From: Homalodisca vitripennis
Taxonomy: Eukaryota > Arthropoda > Insecta > Hemiptera > Cicadellidae
DNA length: 64,000 nt
NCBI RefSeq assembly: GCF_021130785.1
Contig: NC_060213.1
Location: forward strand, 96,154,501 to 96,218,500
Direction of reading: 5' to 3'
Of this stretch, positions 1 through 10,255 are shown piece by piece (the stretch's first letter is position 1; each line of letters starts with the position of its first letter). Under the pieces are notes generated by a model. That model ran no database searches. It had not been told where the DNA came from and saw nothing but the letters and a program-made list of their open reading frames with translations. Both the position numbers and the translations under genes were made by a program.

Positions 1-160
1 ACGCAAAAAATATAGTCTAATTAATATGAGTTGGATCTGTATGTTGGATTATCTTTTAGTCACGATCATTTATTTTTTATCGCGAGTAATTACTACGCCT
101 TTTAAAAGTGATTTCTTTATGGCGTTAACTTTTTTTAGTCACATGAATCATCGTGGGAAC
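1..160. other. Left host flank of the Polinton
   Basis: This AT-rich sequence precedes the left copy of the target-site duplication. I see no gene in it. The ORF that starts here continues into the terminal inverted repeat and has no recognisable protein similarity. Confidence 0.6.
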
Positions 161-166
161 CTCCTA
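161..166. repeat. Target-site duplication, left copy (CTCCTA)
   Basis: CTCCTA sits directly outside the left terminus, which begins AGTAGACC. The same six bases directly follow the right terminus at 23313-23318. Six-base duplications are the norm for Maverick/Polinton integrases. Confidence 0.85.
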
Positions 167-520
167 AGTAGACCTTGCGCCCCTTGCGGACAGGGCTCTG
201 ATTGGTCGAGAGGGGGGTCACGTGATCCAAGATGGCGGCCGCGTATGCGCAGAGGGAGAAATTCCCACATGTGCGGGAGAAATTCCCTCATGCGCGGGAG
301 AAATTCCCTCCTCACACTCTTATCCTAGTGTTTTGGGGTGATTTTGGGTGTCAAAATCGTTGTTTTTTCGGTAAAATCGGTGATTTGTTGGGTCCGGTGA
401 GGGATAGAAACGAGGGACGGAGGGAATTCCAACATGGCTGCGCCCATGTATCACGTGATCAAAAAAAAAAAACCAATATGGCCGCGCCCACGTAAACATA
501 ACCTCACTTTTCTCGGCGGG
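167..520 (+). repeat. Left terminal inverted repeat of the Polinton
   Basis: About 354 bases pair with the reverse complement of 22858-23312. Shared landmarks are a GCGGACAGGGC block near the tip, an inverted CCAAT box (CTGATTGG), CACGTGAT, three spaced GGGAGAAATTCCC-like units, CACTCTTATCCTAGTG, and GGGACGGAGGGAATTCCAAC. The left copy lacks about 50 bases in the middle that the right copy has. The many small indels between the two copies are unusual for repeats that should be identical on insertion. Confidence 0.88.
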
Positions 521-654
521 GATTTCAAAATAAAACGACTCAGTAAAGATAAGCTATTTATTGCTACATAATCAGTGGTCACCGTGGTCAGCCTCCGGGT
601 CCTTTGCGGTTACCTGTAAAAAAAAACCAGACATGTAACGACTGCAACCGCAAA

Positions 655-722
655 CTTCCTATTGGTCAAAATAAGCGCGTCTCTGATTGGTCTAAAATAG
701 CCGCCAAGCACTCTGATTGGTC
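655..722 (+). promoter_or_regulatory. CCAAT-box module upstream of DNA polymerase
   Basis: Three inverted CCAAT boxes (ATTGG at 661, GATTGGTC at 685 and 715) occur within 62 bases. The first two, with the spacer GCGCGTCTCT, recur almost unchanged at 17886-17930 upstream of another gene, which argues for a shared promoter module. The rest of 520-940 has no gene. It contains a donor-like GAGGTAAGA near 788, so a 5' non-coding intron before the polymerase start at 944 is possible but unproven. Confidence 0.5.
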
Positions 723-943
723 GGTGTTCTACACAGGCGGCAGAGATTTCCCTGTCTCGCCAGTCTGGAGGTGGACGACGTCAAAGAGGTAAGACCTATG
801 TCGCTCTGTTCCTTGATATTGCACAACATTGTGTAAAATTATCAAGACAAATAAACCTCGCTAATTACTAATTATAAAATAAATAAGACAGTGCTTACCT
901 ACCTAGTTACCCAGATATTATTTTTTAATATATTACTGTTGCA

Positions 944-3900
944 ATGGAATCTCAACCTATTGAAGTGGGTCCAGAGTCTCGTATGGAAACTGGATCCTGT
1001 AAAAGTACTAGGAAAATACGAGACGTATGTAAAAAGATACAGAGTTTACGGTACCAAGACCACCTTCAAAATTTTAATACAGTACCAGATAACGTAAGTG
1101 AAATAGACTGGATAAAAACCGGATTTTCCAAATTAGTCGATGAAATGAAATCAAACTGTTCAGATTCAGACTACCTGGGATTTACACTTCACAGTTTAAA
1201 TTTGAAAACCAAAAAGCCAGGTTATGTAGCGTTTCGGCCGGCTCATCAAGTCAAAAGTGATGTTTTATTCGAAATTTTTGGTGGCATAATTCAAAGTAAT
1301 GCCGATTCCGTAAAGTCAGCTGATACGTTTAGAGTAGAGTGTACTAGAATTAATCTTCCTGTAGGTAGTGCTAGAGTAAGACCAGGTTTTTATAATAACT
1401 TTAAAGAAGAATGTAAAGCACGTAGAGGTATCGTAGTCATTAAGAATAGCGATAGTCTGTGTCTGCCCCGAGCTATAGTGGTAGCAAAAGCCTATGCCAA
1501 AAAAGATCCCGAGTAATGAATCGATAAAAAAAGACAGATGTCAGAGACAAACAACAAAGGCGAAAAAAATTGATGGCGAAAGCCGGGGTCCAAATACCGA
1601 AAGAGGGAGCGGGGGTCCCCGAACTTAATAAATTCCAAGACCACCTCAAAAATATAATATTACAGTTTATAACTACAACAGTAAAGGCCGAGGAAGTGTA
1701 TTTTAATGGTAATAATGAAAGTGCTTTGTACAAAATTTAAACTTGTTGTATCACGAAAACCATTATAATGTAATAAACTAGCCTAACTGCAGCTTTTGCG
1801 TGCCATTTCTATTGTGAAGAAGCATGCCATGTCCCTTACGACCACAAAGGTGTACATAGGTGTTCAAATATCTGTCCTGCATGTCAATCCGTTTCTCCGC
1901 CTTGTAAAGAGGAGCATGGGGGAATTTTGTGCCCTGACTGTAACATGACCATGAAAAATCAGATTTTGTTTCGCGGCCCACAAGACGTGAACGTTGTAAG
2001 TCGGTAAAAAAAATGCTTACAGTGCCAAAGACTTGTGTTTTTGAACAATCGTAAGTCAAAACACGTGTGCGGGGAAGTGTTTTGTAAAATCTGTAACGAG
2101 TTCATGGCCCCAAACCACCAGTGCTACATGCGGGTCGACACAGGAAAACCCAAAACCAAAGACTTTCTTTTCATTTTCTTTGATTTAGAGACCCGTCAAG
2201 ATGAAATTTTAACGGAAGAATCTAGAGTTCATAAAGTTAACCTTTGTGTTTTCTCAACAATTTTGTTGGAAATGCATTGGTGGGGAAAATTGCCAAAATT
2301 TGTACCTCCCGCACTCGTGTGTTTAGACAAGACCCTGTAGTAAGATTCATGGATTACGTAATGGAGGAGAGAAAAAAATTCAAAAACGTATGTGTAATGG
2401 CTCATAACGGTCAGGGTTTCGACTTTCAATTTCTGTTAAAGTACGTTCTCGAACAATCAAAATTCACTCCAGAGCTAATTATGCGTGGCACTAAAGTCAT
2501 TCTTATGGAATTAGATAACGTCAGATTTATCGATTCGCTAAATTATTTCCCCATGGCCCTCTCTGCACTACCCAAAGCCTTTGATCTCCCCCCCGGAGAA
2601 GAAGAAGGGTTACTTCCCTCATCTTTTCAACACTTTGGCAAACCAAAATTATGTAGGCCCCATACCACCCAAGGAGTAATACTATTGCCCTGAATCAATG
2701 TTTGAGAAGTCTTACAAAGATTTTGAAAATTGGCACAACGATCAAACTTAAACAAAATGTAGTTTTTGACTTTCAAAAAAAGAGTTGGTCGAGTACTGTA
2801 TCTCCGATGTGGAGATACTGGCGCAAGCGTGTATTAAGTTTAGAGAAACATGTTTTTGAAAGAATGTAACGTAGATCCGTTCATGGAAGCCGTCACCATA
2901 GCCAGCGCCTGTAATTTGGTTTTTAGACGGAATTTTCTCAAAGCCAACACTATTGGTCTAGTCCCAAAGAACGGATACCGTATGGTTGATAACCAATCGC
3001 CTATTGCTTTACAATGGCTTACTTGGGAGGAAGACCAACGCGGTATTAGGATCCAACACGCAGGACGGGGAAAGAGAAGTAAAAATCGAGGGATTAAAAG
3101 TAGACGGTTTTGACGGGGAGCGCGTATACGAATTTCAGGGCTGTTATTTCCATGGGTGCCCAAAATGTTTCAGATACGATAGGGAAGCATCCTTGCCCGA
3201 TGATCCCTCAGACTCCCTGCACTTAAGGTTCGAGAGAACCAAATCCAAAATAGATAAACTCCAAAATTCCGGATACGAAGTTATTGAAATGTGGGAGTGT
3301 GAATTCAATAAAATAAAGAAAGAACAAAAAATTGGATTATCTAAATTCTCTCCCCATTCTAAACACACTCCCACTCAATCCCAGAGATGCCTTCTTCGGG
3401 GGGAAGGACAGGTAATGCTAAAACCTTCCACAAGTGCGAGGACGGGGAAAACAATTCAGTATGTAGACGTTTGCTCCTTGTACCCGTTTGTCAATAAGTT
3501 TTTGCCTTATGTTTTATCCCATCCAAAAAATCTTTGTAGGTGACAAGGAGGAGTGTAGAGAAAGAGGCATGGAGGCCGAAGGACTCCTTAAAATGTAAAG
3601 TATCGCCTCCGCTAAATTTGTACCACCCCGTCCTCCCTACACGTATGAATGGTAAATTAATGTTTGTTTTATGCCGTTACATGTGGTCTAGAAATGCTAA
3701 ACACGGACTGTAATCATAGCACCGAAGAAAGAGCATTGACAGGGACATGGACAATGCAGGAAATACGCAAGGCTGTAGAAAAAGGATACAAAATTTTAGA
3801 AATGTACGAGCTTTGGGATTATAAAATCATTACTTACGAAGACGGTGGCCTTTTTACCGATTTTGTAAATAAGTTTCTAAAAATTAAACAGGAGGCATCG

Positions 3901-4770
3901 GGCTACCCCTCCTGGTGCCTCACAGAAGAGGATAAAGCCGTGTATATTCAAAATTATTATAAACACGAAGGTGTCAGACTCGACCCTTCCAAAATTGAAA
4001 AAAAAACGGGGGTCTTCGCTCTCTCGCAAAAATTGATGCTAAATTCGTTTTGGGGAAAATTCGGGACAGAGGGAGAACCAAAACTAAAACTTCCATCATT
4101 AGAGAACCCGACGAGTTTTTTAAATTACTAACAAGTCCCGGGACACAAGTAAACGTCATTCAAGAAATTAACGAAGAGGTCCTCCTTGTTAACTGGCAGA
4201 ACATAGACGAAGTCGGTGAATCCCTGCGAACCGGTAAACGTTGTGCTCGCGGCCTTCACCACCGCACACGCTAGACTTAAGCTGTACAGTTACTTAGATC
4301 GAATAGGCAAACAAGTACTTTACTATGATACCGATAGTGTATTGTACATACGTAAGGAAGGTTCGTACAGTGTCCCCACAGGGGACTACTTGGGCGAAAT
4401 GACCGATGAGTTGGCTGACTATGGTCCAGGGTCATACATATTAGATATTTGTTTCCGGAGGCCCAAGACTTACGCCTATCTTGTTTGGTCGCACTAATAA
4501 AAAACGCACTAGTTGAAGTTTGTAAAATAAAAGGCCTTACTCTAAATTTAAAACTAGTGAAAAACTCAAATTTTTCTAAATTAAAAGAAAATGGTACTTT
4601 CTGAAAGCAAGCAACATCATTAGATGATCACTGAGAAACCGCATTAGGCGTACTAAAGACCAGAAAACATAATTACCGTAGAAGAGACCTAAAATGTTTT
4701 AAAGTGACTGGACCAAAACGCAAAACACGAAGGTAAGTATGAAACTCTTACCATTCGGTTACAGTAAAAG
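944..4770 (+). pseudogene. Protein-primed family B DNA polymerase (Polinton PolB), frameshifted
   Basis: This would replicate the element. The first open stretch (944-1516, ATG at 944) matches the N-terminal region typical of Polinton polymerases. A cysteine-rich, zinc-finger-like segment follows at 1801-2110. Exonuclease motif I (FFDLE) is at 2176-2190 and motif II (NGQGFD) at 2406-2423. The HGCPKC segment is at about 3151-3168. Polymerase motif A (DVCSLYP) is at 3466-3486, motif B (LMLNSFWGKFG) at about 4032-4064, and motif C (YYDTDS) at 4321-4338. A KG-type segment follows at about 4525-4555, and the C-terminal PFGY signature lies near 4751-4762. All catalytic aspartates seen are intact, but the gene is split over at least eight frame changes, so no full product can be read. 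Family assignment is very secure. Confidence 0.92.
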
Positions 4771-5103
4771 GCTAAAAACTTACAAGTAACTACACTCTGA
4801 TCCCAATTAGTCGATTCGCTCGCATCTCCTCTGCTATTCTAAGTACACTCCTCCGATCCTCCGTAAGTTCACAGACCCTCCTTCCGCATATCAGTGAACT
4901 TTTTCAAAGTCAAGGTAATAACTCTTTGTTCATCTGACATGTTGACTGACTTATAAAGGACGCACGAGCCTCATACTCCCCACTATCACCGTCACCAATC
5001 GCAAGCGTGAGTCCTGTTCCATATATTGATTTTTTTAAAGACTTGCACATGACAAGGCTATGCCCCGGACAGCTTCAGGGGTTCTGGAAAGCGCGAGTGA
5101 ATG
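4771..5103. other. Non-coding stretch after the polymerase
   Basis: I see no supported gene here. It separates the degraded 3' end of the polymerase from the first iterated-motif cluster. Confidence 0.5.
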
Positions 5104-5300
5104 AGACCTCTAAGGCCGGCGTAAAACCTGTAAGCCCTGGGGTCCACGAATGAAGGTCACTGGCGCGCCTAACAGCCCGTAAACCTGAATGTTGTGTGTG
5201 AATGAGACCTCTAAGGCCGGCGTAAAAACCCGTAAGCCCTGGGGGTCACGAAATGAAGGTCTCTAAGGCAGGCCTAAAACTCTGTAAGCCCTGGGACCTG
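5104..5300 (+). repeat. Iterated GGCCT-containing motif, cluster 1
   Basis: Three good copies and one decayed copy of a roughly 37-base unit are visible. Each consists of CTCTAAGGC, then AGGCCTAAAAC or CCGGCGTAAAA, then GTAAGCCCTGGG. Copies start near 5107, 5160 (decayed), 5207 and 5259. Between copies is a phrase like CCTGAATGTTGTG. The same unit recurs three times at 19146-19310. It has no coding sense in any frame I examined. Confidence 0.75.
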
Positions 5301-5575
5301 AATGTTGTGCGTACGACAGAACCCCTGGAGGTACCCCCACTGGCACGGCCTGACCTAGAGAGAGACTATCTTAAGGACTTACCTACAGCCTACCAAGTAT
5401 TTCAAGAACATTGCATTGTCCTCCTCTTCGTCGGAGTACCACCCGAACGTCGTAGTCTTCTATAGGTCCCTCGAAAGGGACAACGAGACCCTGATGCTGA
5501 AAAAAAATCCGATACTCTGAGTATCTATCTGATTGAAAATCATTAGTAAACTTTTGAAACAAGTATTACGTACCT

Positions 5576-5690
5576 TTAGCGGTCGGCGATGGAGGCGGTG
5601 GCGGAGGAGGCGGTGGGCGGTGGGGAGGCGGTGGCGGTGGAGGCGGTGGCGGAGGAGGGCGGTGGCGGTGGAGGCGGTAGCTCCTTGGCG
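5576..5690 (+). repeat. GGCGGTGG-rich minisatellite
   Basis: Imperfect tandem repeats of GGCGGTGG/GGAGG run for about 115 bases. ORFs through it translate to low-complexity Arg/Trp or Gly runs and are not credible genes. Confidence 0.7.
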
Positions 5691-5844
5691 AGGTACTGCC
5701 ACAATACACCCAGCACCGTTGCCCAACATTGTAACTGACTGACTGCGTTACAGAACGCGATGAGGCTTTATGGAAGGGGAGAGGTCACATGACCTCAAGT
5801 CAATGTCCCCGGGGAGGTGCGAGTGTTTCATTCTAACTCAAACC

Positions 5845-6079
5845 ATGGCCGAGTCTAGAGCATTCCAGCCACACTCCCTGTTTGACCTCGCTAAAAAAAC
5901 CGTGGTCAAACAGTTCTCTAACAATGGGAGTGCCCTTATGAGTTTAGAAAGTACCGCTGACGGTCAGGGACGCTCTCATCGAAGAGCACATTGAAAACCG
6001 ACTGTTTTCAAGTGATGTGATACACTCTACGTACCACTCGGGTTCTCGCAAAACATCTACTGTGGCATCCCGTGTTTGA
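5845..6079 (+). pseudogene. Small protein with SOCS/VHL-box-like segment, frameshifted
   Basis: The ATG at 5845 opens a frame with SLFDLAKKTVV (about residues 11-21). It breaks near 5950 and continues in another frame with VPLTVRDALIEE until TGA at 6077. The spacing resembles the Elongin-BC binding SOCS/VHL box: a SLxxL-xxxxV helix, then a short loop, then a PLxxxxxxLxxx helix. If real, the product could recruit a host cullin ubiquitin ligase. A further frame from ATG 6088 (DIEPEVEIYI) may be a continuation. The domain call is an inference by eye and could be chance similarity. The short open frame and the good ATG context support a real gene. Confidence 0.4.
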
Positions 6080-6436
6080 GAAGTGATATGGATATAGAGC
6101 CCGAAGTTGAAATATATATTACATATGAAACCCCCCACTGTACCATCTTGTTTTTTGAAAAGAGAGCCTGGAATAGAACCCGATATCTGGTACTGTGTGG
6201 AACGTGTTGTTTACCATGAGTTATCAAGAGAGGATTTCCCTATATGTAAAAAGAACATTTCGTTTGTATAGTCTGCGATAGGACCCTTGCCGGTGCTGGG
6301 TGGAGGGGGTTTTTGGGGATGCTTCCGCTGTCCAGTGTGTCATAAGCAAATCTTAGACCTCCCGACACAGTTCTACAGGAGATCTACAGGGGGTTATTGT
6401 GAGTGCCTTCGTTAGGCCGTCTAAGTACAAAGAGAC
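6080..6436. other. Mostly non-coding region before promoter module 1
   Basis: A 45-codon frame starts at ATG 6088 and may be the tail of the preceding gene. From about 6230 to 6436 I see no coding signal. Confidence 0.4.
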
Positions 6437-6585
6437 GGGGGCATTATTGGGGTCGTGGAGTGACAACCAGTTTCAGACTGGACAGACTCCTATACCCCAA
6501 TAATGCTTAAACCTGGGTACTGTGTTTCACACACAGTACGAGTGTTCCGCAACCACACTCAGCTTAGACGGCTATAAATACCGGG
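6437..6585 (+). promoter_or_regulatory. Hairpin-rich promoter module, copy 1, with TATAAATACCGG
   Basis: Three inverted repeats are visible. An outer 12-bp pair, GCATTATTGGGG (6441-6452) and CCCCAATAATGC (6495-6506), encloses a CCAGT/ACTGG stem (6467-6471 and 6477-6481). A separate 9-bp stem follows: GTACTGTGT (6517-6525) and ACACAGTAC (6531-6539). Then come ACCACACTCAGCTTAGACGG and a TATA box, TATAAATACCGG, at 6573. The same order of elements occurs at 7170-7316 and 22561-22730. Confidence 0.7.
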
Positions 6586-6780
6586 TGATATACAGATTAA
6601 AAATGTATAAACTTTGATATAGTGTTGATATCACTGTAAAAATTGTAAATACTCTTGTTAAAACCACTTATATTTGTGCAAAGTGTGAGGTCTCAGTGGG
6701 GGAGTCGGTGGTGGTGGGAGGAGAGGTAATCGTGGAGACAGTGGTGGTGGTAGTGGGATGAGACACTTCATTCTCAATCA

Positions 6781-7074
6781 TTGGCGTGGAACCCAAAGAG
6801 TCTCTATGATCTTTTGTCTACGGCAAATTGGCCCGACACCGTATTGACTTCTTACGACATATCCAGATCCCCGAATCCATCCGTCGGGAAATTAAATCTA
6901 AAACATCGCGAATACTGCTTTGAATTGATAGTCAGATACAAAGAAGTTTACGACGGACGCAGACTACGCAGACTTTGTCATATGTGTGCTCGTGACCTTT
7001 TTACCTGTTCTTTGGCAAGAAGGATTGACGTCCACGTATTACTTCACGGAAGATACATTTTACACAATGCGTAG
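6781..7074 (+). CDS. Hypothetical protein between the two promoter modules
   Basis: An open frame of about 97 codons runs up to TAG at 7072. It lacks a clear ATG and may have lost its start to an indel. It reads SLYDLLSTANWPD near the start and ends with a Leu/Arg/Cys-rich segment (RRLCHMCARDLF). I do not recognise it. Its position just after promoter module 1, and uniform codon use across the frame, suggest it is part of a real gene rather than a shadow. The next feature downstream is promoter module 2. Confidence 0.35.
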   Translation: MAWNPKSLYDLLSTANWPDTVLTSYDISRSPNPSVGKLNLKHREYCFELIVRYKEVYDGRRLRRLCHMCARDLFTCSLARRIDVHVLLHGRYILHNA

Positions 7075-7169
7075 TTTATGGGAGTGCGCAATTGTGTAAA
7101 AACTCACCTCTTTTACTATACGACCGGGCGTTGCATGTGCGATCATTCCATTGTCTAAGCAACAAGGGA

Positions 7170-7316
7170 TGGGACAGTATTTGATCACCGGGCGACAACC
7201 AGTTACTTCTGGACTGGTCCTCAAAATCAAATAGCTGTTTAACCTGGGCATCGAGCATGCGAGTGTTCGATGTGGGGTGTTCCAAACCACACCACTTAGA
7301 CGAATATAAATACCGG
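7170..7316 (+). promoter_or_regulatory. Hairpin-rich promoter module, copy 2, upstream of integrase
   Basis: The layout matches copy 1 but with different stem sequences. The outer arms are TATTTGAT (7178-7185) and ATCAAATA (7226-7233). The inner arms are ACCAGT (7198-7203) and ACTGGT (7213-7218). After AACCTGGG the third stem is CATCGA (7249-7254) with TCGATG (7267-7272). ACCACTTAGACG and TATAAATACCGG (7305-7316) follow, 42 bases before the integrase ATG. Confidence 0.7.
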
Positions 7317-7346
7317 TATACAGATTATTTTTTCTTCATTTACAAA

Positions 7347-8282
7347 ATGGACGCGATAGCGAAAGAACTGCACAAACCGGCTAGGCGTAATTACCCCAGA
7401 CGCAGGGTTACGCTGAAAGCAATTAATGACCTGTTTCAAGCCGACCTTGTAGAGATGATACCTTACTCGAGAGTAAACAGAGGTTACAAGTATATACTGA
7501 CGATGCTAAACTGTTTCTCAAAAATTTTGCGTTGTGCCGTTCCTATAAAGAACAAGACCGGCGCTGAAGTCGCGCATGCACTAGGAACCTATTACTGTCT
7601 AAACACAAGATGAAAAACTTTCAAACGGACCACGGTAAAGAATGGTACAACAGTCACGTTAAAAAAACTTTTAAACAAACACAGCATTAACCATTACTCT
7701 ACCCAATCACATTTGAAAAGTTCTATTGTGGAACGTCCTAAACAGAACCCTGAAAGAAAAAATGTACGAGAGATTTACGGCACAACCCGGTAGCTACGAG
7801 TGGTTAAGTATTTTTACCAGACATAGTCAAGGAGTACAAACAGTAGTGTGCACAGGACAATCGGTATGAAACCAAAAGATGTTAGACGAAAACACGTAAA
7901 ACAGATTCTCGCCCGCATAAATAAAACATAATAAAGTGGTTAAAACAAAAAATCCCAAATTCCGTGTAAGCGATCAGGTTAGAATTAGCAAATACAAAGG
8001 TGTATTTAAAAAAGGATATCTACCCAACTGTTCAAATGAAATATTTACAATATTTGCGATAAAAAACCTACAAAACCTGTAACGTACTATATTTTACAAG
8101 GACATAAGAGGTGATATTTTGCAAGGCGGTTTTCTATGAACAGGAACTGATAAGAACCGCAACAGGAAATGCCTATCTCGTTGATAAAGTACTCCGGCGG
8201 AAAGGCTCCAAGGTCTTGGGTGCGGTGGCGCGGTTTTGACGATACTCACAATAGCTGGGTAAACTCCAAAAGATATTATTAA
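7347..8282 (+). pseudogene. Polinton integrase (DDE, retroviral type) with C-terminal chromodomain, frameshifted
   Basis: It would insert the element by strand transfer, making the 6-bp duplication. ATG 7347 follows the TATA box of promoter module 2. The first catalytic Asp lies in FQADLVEM (codon 7443). The second is in FQTDHGKEW (codon 7628) and the Glu in IVER (codon 7731), about 34 codons after it, as expected for D,D-35-E integrases. An integrase C-terminal basic segment (PKFRVSDQVRISKYKG) lies near 7957-8004. A chromodomain-like segment (YLVDKVLRRKGSK, then RWRGFD, then HNSW) spans about 8170-8265. Several indels split the frame, most obviously after 7613 and in 7700-7990. Catalytic residues appear intact. 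A chromodomain on the integrase is known for Polintons and may steer insertion to marked chromatin. Confidence 0.9.
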
Positions 8283-8312
8283 ACCTAAAAAAAAGAAAGT
8301 AAAATTATAAAA

Positions 8313-9058
8313 CATGATGCAATACCGTGGAACCCGTCATTACCAAAAATGAAGCTCGTAAAGCAAGCCCACGACGTTTTAACGGTTCCACAACATGGAC
8401 GAGTAAAGGTATATAGGTAGCGGTTTAAGTCGCAAAAAAAAAAACGGTCCGCTTTTACCAGACTCGATAAGAGGTTTAATTCTAGGTCCTTCAAACTTGT
8501 GGTAAAACAAACGTGTTATTCAATCTGATCACCGATCCGAACGGATTACGATTCGAGAATGTGTACGTATTTTCAAAGTCATTGTACCAAACCAAAGTAT
8601 CAATTACTGGCTAAAATGATACCGAAGGAAGTAGGGTATTTCGCGTACGACGCCGATAGCTCCCTGGTCATTAAACCGGACGAGGCTAAGGAAAACTCTT
8701 TGATGATTTTTGACGATATAGCTTGCGAAAAGCACGGCAATATCCGCAGTTACTTTGCTATGGGGGAGGCACAAGAACGTAGATACATTATATCTCGGTC
8801 AAACCTACAGTCCACGTACCGAAACAGCTGGTCAGAGACAATGCAAATTTCATAATACTCTTCAAACAGGATGATATGAATCTACACCACGCTTACAGTG
8901 ATCACGTCAATACCGATATGAGATTTGAAAAATTCAAACAGTTTGTGCAGTATGGCGTGGAAGGACAAACACGGTTTTATCGTCATTAGCAAGGACGATG
9001 ACATTGATAAAGGGATGGTACCGAGTAGGGTATAGACAGTTTTGTTCAAGATCTATAA
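8313..9058 (+). pseudogene. DNA-packaging ATPase (A32/FtsK-HerA type), frameshifted
   Basis: This would pump the genome into capsids. The P-loop region is recognisable at about 8485-8512 but is interrupted by an indel within the Walker A motif. An uninterrupted stretch from 8559 to 8855 carries the hydrophobic Walker B (SLMIFDD) near 8697-8720. Downstream pieces in other frames (FIILFKQDDMNLHHAYSDHV, then FEKFKQF, then ISKDDDIDKG, then YRVGYRQF) match the usual C-terminal half. A stop in one frame overlaps the next gene's ATG (TAATG at 9056-9060), a tight junction. The start is uncertain; I placed it at the first in-range ATG after the integrase. Confidence 0.85.
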
Positions 9059-10218
9059 TGGTGAGGATCTACACTTATAACGACATCAGAGGGTTCTCGG
9101 ACCAGAGATCCCCACAAAGTCAACTCAAATCTGTGTACGTGGTACTACCCGGACAAGAAAAAATTTTGGCGGTAATTACTGTAGCAGACGACGACCACAC
9201 ACGGTTTCCTTTTCAATAGAAGGTGTTGGAGACACAAACGCCAAGGACAGTACAGTGCAACCATTCCTCCTGTAATTCTGTTAATGATTTCGTCCAGCGA
9301 ACGGTTTTTTATAACACCGCGATATCTGGATAGAATTTTTGAAAAAGAGCCAAGAGAAAGGGTGTACCGTTTGAAACTCGTTGTATACCACGAAGACATG
9401 TTAAAGTGTACTGTGGCGGGAAATCGCAGAACCTCTTGTCCCGATTCAGACCGTTTCCAGACCAATTCGGTAAGCTTGTACCGTTGAGAAACGCACACGG
9501 CGGTATATACTTTGCCCAAGTCTGTATAAAGATGTTGGAGTTACGCTTGTAAAGTCCCACACACCTCACGTTGCATCATTCTCACGGAGCGAACTATACC
9601 TATTAGGAAACCCGTTACAATCTATCAGACAAGCACTGGCCTCGAAATGCTACAGCGACATCAGCTATAACGTGGCGTACGGGCCGACCCCACGTGGACT
9701 ACCGAGAGGCGAGAGAAAACAAAGAGTTTGCGGCTGTAAATAATCTGTGCCAGAGCCTCTTTACTTCAGAATTTCTAAAGGTGGCCTTACCAACTGTCCC
9801 TATGTACTGTGAAATGTTCGGAATTAAGTCGATGGACGGAGTGTATAGTATTACAAACCCGTGATCAGTTTGAGGCGTGGAGGAGATTTACAGGAGCCAA
9901 TCCCTGTGAGTTCTGGCTACTCAACTCATACCTGATCCATATACACGGTAGGGTGAGGAACCCTATCGCTCGGTTAAAAGAGTACATGGATAAGACAGTA
10001 GAGAAATGACAAGTACACGGTGGCTGAGATCCCGCAGTGGAGAGACGGATGGAAGAGAACGTTTGTATTTAGATCACGAGCGCAAGTGCAAATACCGAGA
10101 TCAGTCTACTTCAGGAAACTGGGTACGGTAGCGTTCACTTGGTGACATTATACACTACCTTAGAAAACACAAAGAAACGCGCAATGTTTTTCAGACAAGT
10201 CGAACTACCGTAGTTTAA
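9058..10218 (+). pseudogene. Unassigned Polinton protein downstream of ATPase, frameshifted
   Basis: ATG 9058 begins MVRIYTYNDIRGFSD, overlapping the ATPase stop. The coding signal continues over several frames: GVGDTNAKDSTVQPFLL near 9225-9270, LRNAHGGIYFAQVCIK near 9485-9530, LGNPLQSIRQALASKCYSDI near 9605-9665, then KEFAAVNNLCQSLFTSEFL, then PCEFWLLNSYLIHIHGRV near 9905-9960. The product would be roughly 385 residues. I do not recognise a domain. Its place between ATPase and structural genes suggests a virion or assembly role. At least four indels break it. Confidence 0.55.
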
Positions 10219-10255
10219 AAGTGTCAACTCAACACGGACACGGTCAGTGTGCAAT

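Noticed and set aside
944..4770. Programmed frameshifting in the polymerase
   Set aside because: Frame changes are numerous, in both directions, not at recognisable slippery sites, and occur in nearly all genes of the element.
5460..5742. Arg- or Ala/Trp-rich frames on both strands
   Set aside because: Low-complexity readings of the GGCGGTGG minisatellite.
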